In this document: positions 1 to 4,841 of the stretch, piece after piece
Position numbering within the stretch: the first letter of the stretch is position 1
Layout: each line of letters starts with the position of its first letter
Origin: Alphaproteobacteria bacterium
GTDB lineage: Bacteria > Pseudomonadota > Alphaproteobacteria > UBA2136 > UBA6156
NCBI GenBank assembly: GCA_027489415.1
Contig: JAIXZU010000079.1
Span: forward strand, 1-6,641
Length of the DNA: 6,641 bases
Direction of reading: 5' to 3'
Notes under the pieces: generated by a model
Seen by the model: only the letters and a program-made list of their open reading frames with translations
The model's database searches: none
Told to the model about the DNA's origin: nothing
Made by a program: the position numbers and the translations under genes

Positions 1-96
1 ATTCAGCTTGACCGATTCCGGCGTGCAGCCGGAGAGGGCGACAACGGCGAGAATGGCGACGAGGGCGATGGCGCCCGTGGAGACGTTGATTTTCAT
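1..96 (-). CDS. Small lipoprotein, N-terminal part only (runs off the window)
   Basis: Only the first 32 codons are visible; the gene continues past the left edge. Translation starts MKINVSTGAIALVAILA and reaches LSGC at residues 21-24, followed by TPES. A lysine near the N-terminus, a hydrophobic Ala/Val/Leu/Ile stretch at about residues 9-21 and the LSGC lipobox together indicate a lipoprotein signal peptide, with lipidation and cleavage at Cys24. The residue after Cys is Thr, so there is no inner-membrane-retention Asp and outer-membrane placement is likely. The start is well supported: AAGGAGG lies at 106-112, 9 bases before the ATG. The mature part is too short to assign a function. It is preceded by a structured leader and its own promoter, both shared in design with the gene at 290-565. 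It is separated from that gene by a terminator, so it is probably its own transcription unit. Confidence 0.8.
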   Translation of the reverse strand, partial: MKINVSTGAIALVAILAVVALSGCTPESVKLN

Positions 97-195
97 TTTT
101 CTGGCCCTCCTTCAGGGCTGCGCAAGGGGTTGAGGTTCCACGACGCCCATGGGGCGATGTGCCGAAACGACATGTGTTACCAGCTTGCGCTATGC
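97..195 (-). promoter_or_regulatory. Structured 5' leader, copy A (candidate cis-regulatory RNA)
   Basis: This is the untranslated leader of the lipoprotein gene. Reading leftward, GCGCAAG (190-184) pairs perfectly with CUUGCGC (126-120) as a closing stem. Inside, CAC/GUG (161-159 with 141-139) plus CGCCC/GGGCG (156-152 with 148-144) form a hairpin with a 3-base loop and a 2x2 internal loop. The unpaired strand AACCUCAACCC joins this hairpin to the closing stem. A further hairpin, GCCCU/AGGGC (118-114 with 108-104), holds half of the Shine-Dalgarno in its loop, so translation could be controlled. Copy B before the next gene keeps the same architecture with compensating base changes. I could not match it to any riboswitch class I know. 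The structure is read by eye, not folded by program. Confidence 0.6.
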
Positions 196-199
196 GGGA

Positions 200-227
200 G
201 TTATGGGGCGGGGTGTTGGTTTTTCAA
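200..227 (-). promoter_or_regulatory. Sigma-70-type promoter of the lipoprotein gene
   Basis: On the minus strand, TTGAAA (227-222) is separated by 16 bases from CATAAC (205-200). The expected start of transcription, about 7 bases on, falls near 193, just before the closing stem of the leader at 190. The same -35, spacer length and near-identical -10 occur at 699-672 before the CxxC gene, which strengthens both calls. Confidence 0.55.
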
Positions 228-240
228 GGTGATGGGTGTG

Positions 241-265
241 AAAAAAGGGGCACGGGGCCCCTTTT
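241..265 (-). terminator. Rho-independent terminator after the CxxC protein gene
   Basis: AAAAGGGGC (243-251) and GCCCCTTTT (257-265) are a perfect 9-bp inverted repeat with a 5-base loop. On the minus strand the hairpin ends in a run of six T. It lies 25 bases after the stop of the gene at 290-565 and before the promoter at 227-200, so it separates the two small genes. Confidence 0.8.
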
Positions 266-289
266 CTCTCGTTATGTGTGCTTTGCGGC

Positions 290-565
290 TTAGGCGGCGC
301 GGCGGATGTGATGCTTGCGGCGGGCGGCTTCGATGGCTTCGCCGAGGCGGCGCCTTTCGGCGTTGAGTTCGGCCATGGTCGGCGGGACTTCGTCCCAGAT
401 TGTTTTCCAGAAGGCCTTGGCGATTCCGCCGCAGCCGAAACAGAAGCCGGCGGGCGCGTTAACGTCCGCTTCGGCGGGGCTGGCAGCGTAGTGCTGCTCC
501 ATGCCGCACGAAACACAGGCTGCGGCCGGAGTGCGGCCGATGGGGGCGATGCGGTATTTCAGCAT
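290..565 (-). CDS. Small 91-residue protein with two CxxC motifs (zinc-ribbon-like), family unknown
   Basis: The start at 565 is chosen because AAGGAGG (575-581) sits 9 bases upstream; an in-frame ATG 30 bases further up would overlap this site. The protein opens MLKYRIAPIGRTP and carries C17-V-S-C20 and C42-F-G-C45, a CxxC-N21-CxxC arrangement typical of a single structural zinc site. Trp53 and Trp57 follow in a short hydrophobic stretch. The C-terminal third (about residues 64-91) is Ala/Glu/Arg-rich, probably helical and strongly basic at its end (RRKHHIRRAA). There is no signal peptide or membrane segment, so it is likely cytosolic. I do not recognise the family; binding of nucleic acid or ribosome by a basic zinc-ribbon protein is only a guess. 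It has its own promoter, structured leader and terminator, and so appears to be a monocistronic unit unrelated to the flagellar genes. Confidence 0.75.
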   Translation of the reverse strand: MLKYRIAPIGRTPAAACVSCGMEQHYAASPAEADVNAPAGFCFGCGGIAKAFWKTIWDEVPPTMAELNAERRRLGEAIEAARRKHHIRRAA

Positions 566-665
566 TTTCTTTGCCCTCCTTGGGGGCGGGCGCAAGGGGT
601 TGAGGTTTCACTGCTCCGGGGGAGCTTCGTGCCGAAACGGACGAGGTGATTCCTGCTTGCGCGGT
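566..665 (-). promoter_or_regulatory. Structured 5' leader, copy B (candidate cis-regulatory RNA)
   Basis: This is the leader of the CxxC gene. GCGCAAG (662-656) pairs with CUUGCGC (596-590), identical to copy A. The inner hairpin is CAC/GUG (631-629 with 611-609) plus GCUCC/GGAGC (625-621 with 617-613), again with a 3-base loop. Compared with copy A, three of the five distal pairs are changed on both strands so that pairing is kept. Strictly shared runs are 590-607 with 120-137 (18 bases) and 629-639 with 159-169 (11 bases). A GCCC/GGGC hairpin (587-584 with 576-573) again puts the Shine-Dalgarno region in its loop. Confidence 0.6.
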
Positions 666-671
666 GAGAGG

Positions 672-699
672 ATTATGGGGAGGTGAGACTGATTTTCAA
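672..699 (-). promoter_or_regulatory. Sigma-70-type promoter of the CxxC gene
   Basis: On the minus strand, TTGAAA (699-694), a 16-base spacer and CATAAT (677-672). Predicted transcription start is near 665, a few bases before the closing stem of leader B at 662. It is the counterpart of the promoter at 227-200. Confidence 0.6.
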
Positions 700-701
700 G
701 G

Positions 702-772
702 GGGGGCCCGCCTTGTTGCGCCGTCTCGCCTGACTGCGTCAGGACTCGCGGGCAGCGACGGCGAGGCGCTGA
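702..772. other. Non-coding spacer with a short hairpin
   Basis: I see no gene between the promoter at 699 and the hairpin after flgL. The stretch is GC-rich and contains CCTGAC/GTCAGG (729-734 with 738-743), a 6-bp inverted repeat around a 3-base loop. GCGCC-type arms further out pair only imperfectly. No T-run follows on either strand, so it is not a clear terminator. Confidence 0.35.
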
Positions 773-810
773 GGTTGCTTACCAAAATGGAAGGCCATTT
801 TGGAGCAACC
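773..810 (-). terminator. Long hairpin directly after the flgL stop codon
   Basis: GGTTGCT (773-779) pairs with AGCAACC (804-810), and CCAAAATGG (782-790) with CCATTTTGG (795-803). This gives 16 base pairs with a two-base bulge (780-781) and a 4-base loop. It begins one base after the flgL stop codon, where a terminator or a 3' mRNA-protecting hairpin would be expected. No T-run follows on the minus strand, so it may block 3' exonucleases or aid Rho-dependent ending rather than act as a classic terminator. Confidence 0.5.
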
Positions 811-811
811 T

Positions 812-1723
812 TTAGCGGATGTAGTCGAGGAGGGAGACCTGATTCATTTGTGAGATGATCATCATGCTGGCTTGGAGGGTGGCTTGTTGCTGGGAGAAGG
901 TGGTGAGGGCTTCGGAGACGTCCACCTTCTCGATGTCGTCCACGCTTTCCTGAATGAAGGTTTGCTGGGTGGTGTAGCGGTCCGTCATTTGCTCCACGTT
1001 GTTCAATTGCCCGCCGACATTGCTGACGAGGCTGCTGAGTTCGGTTTTGGCGGCGCCGAGCGTACTGATGGCGATGTCGATTTCCGTCACATTATTATTT
1101 TGCAGCCCGTACCAGAGGCCTTCGAAGCCCGCTTTCAGTTTGGCGAAGGCGCTGTCGTTACCCAGTACGCCGTACTCCTGCGTGGTGCCGTTCCCGCTGA
1201 CGACGGCGGGCAGCGTGCTATCCCCCTGATACCACGTGGTGGCGAGCGGTTCCCCCGGAAACGCGGTGGCGGCGGCGGTGCCGCTGATGGTGGCGGTGTT
1301 GGCATTGGAGCCGCTGAAAATATACTGCCCGTTAAACTGCGTGTTGAAGAGGCTGTAGAAGCTTTCGGCAACGGCCTGCGCCTTGGGCGCCAGTGTGGAG
1401 CGGGTTTCGGCCGAGTTCTGGTTCCGGCCGGTGGTGGCGAGGCTGGAGGCTTCGGTGAGGAGGTCGGTCATCTGTTGCAGGGCGCTTTCGGTGGCACCGA
1501 GCTGGTTGCTGACGCTCTTCAGGTTGGAGAGGTAGGTGTCCGTGCGGGTTTGGACGTCCTTCAGGGTGAGGAGTTTGTTGGCGCTGCCGGAGTCCTCCGA
1601 CAGGGTGCGCGATTTGAGGCCGGTGGTGATTTGGTAGGTGGACAGCGCCATGCCCTGGTTGGCCTGCTGGAGGTTACGCAGGGTGGAGGTATTCTGGAAG
1701 CTGGTGGCGACGCGGGTGACCAT
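812..1723 (-). CDS. flgL: Flagellar hook-associated protein 3 (hook-filament junction protein FlgL)
   Basis: FlgL, with FlgK, forms the junction between the hook and the flagellin filament and is exported by the flagellar type III system. The 303-residue length suits the family. The N-terminal flagellin-like helices begin MVTRVATSFQNTSTLRNLQQ and contain the ALSTYQITTGLKSRTLSED stretch at about 26-44, the counterpart of the family's 'Q..ISTGKRI..PSDDP' region. The C-terminal helix region ends ASMMIISQMNQVSLLDYIR, the usual FlgL/flagellin D0 ending. The middle (about 130-200) is a variable, Thr/Ala-rich outer domain. The start is supported by AGGA at 1730-1733, 6 bases from the ATG. It lies 50 bases after flgK and is probably co-transcribed with it. 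A large hairpin follows the stop. The long open frames on the other strand are GC-driven shadows. Confidence 0.92.
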   Translation of the reverse strand: MVTRVATSFQNTSTLRNLQQANQGMALSTYQITTGLKSRTLSEDSGSANKLLTLKDVQTRTDTYLSNLKSVSNQLGATESALQQMTDLLTEASSLATTGRNQNSAETRSTLAPKAQAVAESFYSLFNTQFNGQYIFSGSNANTATISGTAAATAFPGEPLATTWYQGDSTLPAVVSGNGTTQEYGVLGNDSAFAKLKAGFEGLWYGLQNNNVTEIDIAISTLGAAKTELSSLVSNVGGQLNNVEQMTDRYTTQQTFIQESVDDIEKVDVSEALTTFSQQQATLQASMMIISQMNQVSLLDYIR

Positions 1724-1733
1724 GGGAAATCCT

Positions 1734-1761
1734 GTGATTCGTGATTTGTGATTCGTGATTT
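1734..1761. repeat. Heptamer tandem repeat, 4 x GTGATTY, in the flgK-flgL spacer
   Basis: Four consecutive 7-base units, GTGATTC, GTGATTT, GTGATTC and GTGATTT, start at 1734, 1741, 1748 and 1755. The alternating last base suggests a 14-base unit present twice. It fills more than half of the spacer between the flgK stop (1774) and the flgL ribosome binding site (1730-1733). Copy-number change would alter the distance between the genes but no reading frame. Confidence 0.85.
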
Positions 1762-1773
1762 GTTACGGGTTTA

Positions 1774-3609
1774 CTAGACGATGTTGACGAGTTCCTGCAG
1801 GAGGTCGTTCACCACACTGATGATGCGTGACGACGCCTGGAAGCTGTTTTGGTAGACGAGCATCTGGGCCAGTTCCTCGTTGATGTTCACGCCGCTGACC
1901 GAGGTGGCGAGTTGTTCCGCCTGCGATTTGAGGTTGGTGTTGAAGGTGTCGGTGTCCTCCGCGGACGAGACCCGCACGGCGAGGTTACTGATGACGGTGT
2001 TGAGATAGGACACGCCAGTGGCGATTTGCGTGCCGAGGCCACCCGCGGAGGCGAAGGTGAGTTTCGTATCCGCGAGGGCGGCCAGTTGCTGGATGTTGGA
2101 GCCGTCCGTACTGCTGACGCCGCCGTCCGCGCGCATGCGGGCGACGGGGAAGAGGTCCGGGTTCGCGGCGAGTTCCGAGCGCACGGCGACGGTGCCGGCG
2201 GTATTGCCGTTGCTGAAGATGTTGTTCATGCCGAGGAAGCCGAGGGCATTGCCGGTGACGTTGCTGAGGACGATTTTGTTGTTGGGGTCCGCGCTCGTGA
2301 TGGTGAGGATGGGGTTGCCGCTGGCGTCCGTCGTGGCGGTGGCGATGACGCCCTGCGTGCTGCCGGGGGTGGCGAGTTGCAGAGCGGCGTTACCGATGGT
2401 GGTGTTGTTGTTGATTTGGTCGGCGATGTCCTGCAATGACAGCGTGGTGGCGGGTGCGACGGGGTTGAAGGTGATGGGTGTGCCCGCCGGTGTACCGCCC
2501 GGTGAGGTGGTGGTGACGGTGTTACCAAGGCTGTTGGTGACGGTGATGTTGATGCTGGTACCGTTGAGGTTGGTGAAGCCGGTGGTGGTGCTGGCGATGT
2601 CCGCCGTGCTGCCGCTGGAGAGGGTGCGCACCGGCGGTGAGCTGGTGCCCGCGCTGGCGAGGCTGTTGACGGTGCTGGTAAAGGTGCGCGTGAATTCGTC
2701 CACCTGTGCCAAGAGGCTGGGGACAACGTTGTCGCGGATATCCGCCAGCGCTTTCACGCGGCCGGTGGTGAGTTCGGAGGTGGCGATGGGCAATTGGGTG
2801 TTGCTGAGGGAGCCGTCCTGCAGCACGTTGCGGGCGACGATGCTTTGATAGGTGCCGCCGGAGACACCGCGCGAGAGTTGCACGTAGCTGCTTTCATCCA
2901 CCAGCTTACGGCCGCTTTCAGTCGTGATGCGCAGGGCGCCGTTGGTGGTGTTTTCCGTGACCTGCAGGCCGAAGGTTTCGGACAGCTTGTTGACCATTTG
3001 GGCGCGGCTGTCCATGAGGTCGTTCGCGTTGCTGCCGTTGGAGCCGGTTTGCAGCTGCGCGATTTCGGTATTGAGGGTGTGGATGTCCTTCAACAGCTGG
3101 TTGACGACGGCGAGCTGGGCGGTGATTTCGTTGTCGGCGTCCGTTGCGACGATGGAGAGATCCTGACTGGTGTTATTGAGGGCGTTGGCCGTAACCGTGG
3201 CCTGCTGCACGGCACTGCGGCGCAGCGAGGAGTTGGAGGGGTCCGTCGACAGGTTGTTCATGGACGTGATGAAGTTGCCGACGACGCTTTCCAGACCGCC
3301 GCCCACGCTGGAGCTGGTGAAGGTGTTTTCCAGCGATTGCAGGTAGCTGAGCTGCGAGCTGGCGTAGCTGGCGTCGGACGTCGCGGTCAGGACGCGGCCG
3401 ACGGCGAATTTGTCCGTGACGCGCTGGATGGTTTCCAGCTGCACACCCGCGCCATAGCCGTTGGTAGAGGCGGCCGAGGAGATCAGGTTCTGGCGCGAAT
3501 AGCCGACCGTGTTGGCGTTGACCACGTTGTGGGACACCGTGCTAAGGGCCATTTGGCTGGTTTGCATGCCGGAGATACCGATGCGGAGGGCGGAGGTGAG
3601 ACTGCTCAT
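1774..3609 (-). CDS. flgK: Flagellar hook-associated protein 1 (hook-filament junction protein FlgK)
   Basis: FlgK is the first junction protein added at the hook tip, exported by the flagellar type III system with FlgN as chaperone. From the chosen start it has 611 residues, within the family range. The N-terminus MSSLTSALRIGISGMQTSQM leads to the rod/hook signature NVVNANTVGYSRQNL at about 28-42. The C-terminus NINEELAQMLVYQNSFQASSR and the following ISVVNDLLQELVNIV are the classic D0 helix. The region about 325-500 is Thr/Ser/Asn-rich and is the variable exposed domain. The open frame extends 88 codons upstream, but that part looks non-coding and contains the promoter, so 3609 is preferred; it matches FlgK N-termini. 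No Shine-Dalgarno precedes it, and a sigma-54 promoter predicts transcription starting at about 3610, so the mRNA may be leaderless. flgL follows after 50 bases. Confidence 0.93.
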   Translation of the reverse strand: MSSLTSALRIGISGMQTSQMALSTVSHNVVNANTVGYSRQNLISSAASTNGYGAGVQLETIQRVTDKFAVGRVLTATSDASYASSQLSYLQSLENTFTSSSVGGGLESVVGNFITSMNNLSTDPSNSSLRRSAVQQATVTANALNNTSQDLSIVATDADNEITAQLAVVNQLLKDIHTLNTEIAQLQTGSNGSNANDLMDSRAQMVNKLSETFGLQVTENTTNGALRITTESGRKLVDESSYVQLSRGVSGGTYQSIVARNVLQDGSLSNTQLPIATSELTTGRVKALADIRDNVVPSLLAQVDEFTRTFTSTVNSLASAGTSSPPVRTLSSGSTADIASTTTGFTNLNGTSINITVTNSLGNTVTTTSPGGTPAGTPITFNPVAPATTLSLQDIADQINNNTTIGNAALQLATPGSTQGVIATATTDASGNPILTITSADPNNKIVLSNVTGNALGFLGMNNIFSNGNTAGTVAVRSELAANPDLFPVARMRADGGVSSTDGSNIQQLAALADTKLTFASAGGLGTQIATGVSYLNTVISNLAVRVSSAEDTDTFNTNLKSQAEQLATSVSGVNINEELAQMLVYQNSFQASSRIISVVNDLLQELVNIV

Positions 3610-3619
3610 GGGGTGGTAT

Positions 3620-3637
3620 TTGCAACTTTCGTGCCAA
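3620..3637 (-). promoter_or_regulatory. Sigma-54 (-24/-12) promoter of flgK-flgL
   Basis: On the minus strand TTGGCACGAAAGTTGCAA (3637-3620) matches the consensus TGGCACG-N4-TTGCW in full, with GG at 3635-3634, GC at 3623-3622 and exactly 10 bases between. Taking the C of GC as -12, transcription begins at about 3610, one base from the flgK ATG. Sigma-54 promoters need an enhancer-binding activator; I did not recognise its site. Confidence 0.85.
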
Positions 3638-3941
3638 TTGTGCGGGGCTTCGGATTTGGGAACTCTACTGAGCGGGGTGCTTTTTACGCTGCGCGTCTTC
3701 GCACCTTCACTCCGCTGCGCTCGTTCTCGGTGGCAGGGGATAAACCCCCTGCACCCCCAGTTAGGAGCAAAAGGGAGGGGTGACACCCCCTCATCCTTTG
3801 CAAATCCCACCCCCCGTTTGCTGTTCGCGCTGACGCGACGGGCCTTTGCTGCGCAAACTCCCTCGAACTGCAAAGTGGAAGCGCTGGAGCGCTGAGATTG
3901 AGGGCTGCGGGGCGGAGTGGGTAGGGGTTGGGACGTCTTTT
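3638..3941 (-). other. GC-rich flgN-flgK spacer rich in inverted repeats, no convincing gene
   Basis: Between the flgN stop and the flgK promoter there are about 300 bases with no gene I can support. The frame open in line with flgK gives a low-complexity, Arg/Ser/Pro-rich translation (GFIPCHRERAQRSEGAK) without family character. The stretch is packed with hairpins: CAGGGG/CCCCTG (3734-3739 with 3746-3751), GAGGGG/CCCCTC (3775-3780 with 3787-3792), TCGCG/CGCGA (3825-3829 with 3834-3838) inside GTTTGC/GCAAAC (3816-3821 with 3853-3858), and two AGCGCT palindromes near 3880-3895. This looks like one or more dispersed intergenic repeat elements, plus the transcript end of flgI-flgJ-flgN. Sequence from elsewhere in the genome is needed to confirm a repeat family. 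Confidence 0.5.
3771..3792 (-). terminator. Possible weak terminator of the flgI-flgJ-flgN operon
   Basis: On the minus strand GAGGGG and CCCCTC (3792-3787 with 3780-3775) form a 6-bp stem around a short loop, followed after two C by TTTT. It lies 150 bases after the flgN stop and before the flgK promoter. The T-run is short and the distance is long, so the call is tentative. Confidence 0.35.
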
Positions 3942-4409
3942 CTAAATACTGCAGGTGACGAGGCGGGAGGTGTTTTCGGAGGTGTTGAGAGTACCTGCGG
4001 CGCTGTAGGTTTGGACGCGGGGTTGGCCGGTGTCGACGGCGTCGCGGATCGAGAGGATGAGGTCCGCGCGCAGTTGGTGGGCGGCTTTAAGCAGCATGGC
4101 GTTTTCCCGCGCCATGGTTTGGAACACGGCGATTTCTTCCGCGAGCAGGCCTGCTTGAGTGACGGCGGTGGCGTCCGTCTTCCAGACCGCTTTGGTTTGT
4201 TTGATGTCCGCCAGTTGTTGCTCCAGCCGCAGGGTGAGGCGGCGCTTGTTCTGGATGTTGGCATCGATACGGGCGACATCGTGGCGGGCGAGGCCGTGCT
4301 TTTCCTCCACCAGCAGGGTGAGGAGTTCGCGGCAGGTGGCGCGGGCGCCGTGGATGCTGGTGATGGGTGTTGGGTGTTGGGTGTTGGGTGTTTGGTAGGG
4401 GTGATTCAT
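3942..4409 (-). CDS. flgN: FlgN-like flagellar export chaperone
   Basis: The 155-residue product is mostly long amphipathic helices. Residues about 25-65 (CRELLTLLVEEKHGLARHDV and onward to LRLEQQL) follow the Leu/Glu/Lys heptad pattern of FlgN, and there is no signal peptide. FlgN binds the C-termini of FlgK and FlgL in the cytosol and brings them to the export gate. The position between flgJ and flgK-flgL fits this role, since FlgN sequences are poorly conserved and context carries much of the call. The ATG at 4409 has AAGGA (4419-4423) 9 bases upstream, and no other start codon occurs in frame before the helices. Odd feature: residues 6-15 (QTPNTQHPTP) are encoded by a heptamer tandem repeat, so the first 20 residues are probably unstructured and unrelated to the family. 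The gene starts 25 bases after flgJ. Confidence 0.75.
   Translation of the reverse strand: MNHPYQTPNTQHPTPITSIHGARATCRELLTLLVEEKHGLARHDVARIDANIQNKRRLTLRLEQQLADIKQTKAVWKTDATAVTQAGLLAEEIAVFQTMARENAMLLKAAHQLRADLILSIRDAVDTGQPRVQTYSAAGTLNTSENTSRLVTCSI
4362..4396. repeat. Heptamer tandem repeat, GTTGGGT family, inside the 5' end of flgN
   Basis: Five consecutive 7-base units: GATGGGT (4362), GTTGGGT (4369, 4376, 4383) and GTTTGGT (4390). Read in another register, GGGTGTT is perfect four times over at 4365-4392. The array lies 13 bases after the flgN start codon on the minus strand and is translated as Thr/Pro/Gln/His/Asn residues. Seven is not a multiple of three, so gain or loss of one unit shifts the flgN frame. 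Confidence 0.9.
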
Positions 4410-4434
4410 TGTGCGGTGTCCTTGTTTCGTCAGA

Positions 4435-4821
4435 TTATTGGGTTTGGGTGGCGTAGGCGGCGGATGCGGCGGCGGCGTTACGCGATGACACGAGTTTTTC
4501 CTGCTGGGTGAGGAGAGCGTCGTAGACGATATTCGCGATGCCGAAGCCGCCTTGGCGGGTGATGCCGTCCGCCATTTTCTCGTTCAGGGTATGGCGGAAC
4601 ATTTCTTCGCCGACCCCGCCGTCGAATTCCGAGTCCATCTTCGGGGTCATCAATTCCATGACCTGATAGATGTAGAAGGATTCGAATTCCTTGGCTTTGG
4701 CTTCCAGCTTCTGGCGATCCGCTTCCGGTACCACGCTTTCCCCTGCGGAGAGTTTGCGTTGCTGGGCGGCTTGGACGGTCATCAGGCTGGCGGTGATGTC
4801 CGGTGTGCTGAGGGTTGTCAT
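4435..4821 (-). CDS. flgJ: FlgJ-like rod-binding protein, single domain without muramidase
   Basis: The 128-residue protein matches the N-terminal rod-binding (rod-capping) domain of FlgJ. It has KLEAKAKEFESFYIYQVMEL at about 39-58, then a GGVGEEMFRHTLNEKMADGI stretch at about 68-87 and GGFGIANIVYDALL at about 91-104, the family's typical 'FE..F..QM', 'GG...E.M..' and 'GGIGIA..VY..L' blocks. In enterobacteria FlgJ is about 310 residues, with a C-terminal peptidoglycan hydrolase. Here only the rod domain exists, the common form in alphaproteobacteria and many others, so wall opening must come from a separate enzyme. The protein acts in the periplasm as a scaffold for rod assembly, exported by the flagellar system; no signal peptide is seen. 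The start has AAGGA (4830-4834) 8 bases upstream. It begins 20 bases after flgI and precedes flgN by 25 bases. Confidence 0.85.
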   Translation of the reverse strand: MTTLSTPDITASLMTVQAAQQRKLSAGESVVPEADRQKLEAKAKEFESFYIYQVMELMTPKMDSEFDGGVGEEMFRHTLNEKMADGITRQGGFGIANIVYDALLTQQEKLVSSRNAAAASAAYATQTQ

Positions 4822-4841
4822 GGTGTATTTCCTTCCCGACC

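Noticed and set aside
97..195. Assignment of the leaders to a named riboswitch (cyclic-di-GMP, cobalamin, glycine, preQ1, SAM)
   Set aside because: I compared the conserved strings with the core motifs I know for these classes and found no match, so no ligand is named.
130..366. Small plus-strand open frames at 130-366, 278-649 and 646-858
   Set aside because: They lie opposite the structured leaders and the CxxC gene, have no clear ribosome binding site, and their translations look non-coding.
872..1744. Long plus-strand open frame opposite flgL
   Set aside because: Shadow of flgL in GC-rich DNA; low-complexity Gly/Ala/Val/Glu translation with no family features. The same holds for the plus-strand frames opposite flgK (1849-2848 and 2794-3783) and flgI (4815-5777).
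3610..3873. 88-codon upstream extension of flgK
   Set aside because: The extension covers the sigma-54 promoter and hairpin-rich spacer, its translation has no FlgK character, and FlgK proteins begin at the MSSL residues encoded from 3609.
3791..4279. Minus-strand open frame of 162 codons overlapping flgN
   Set aside because: Out of frame with flgN, Ser/Pro/Thr-rich, and without a ribosome binding site; the flgN frame has the family-like helices.
4362..4396. Heptamer arrays as a CRISPR array
   Set aside because: The units are contiguous with no spacers and only 7 bases long, and no cas genes are present.
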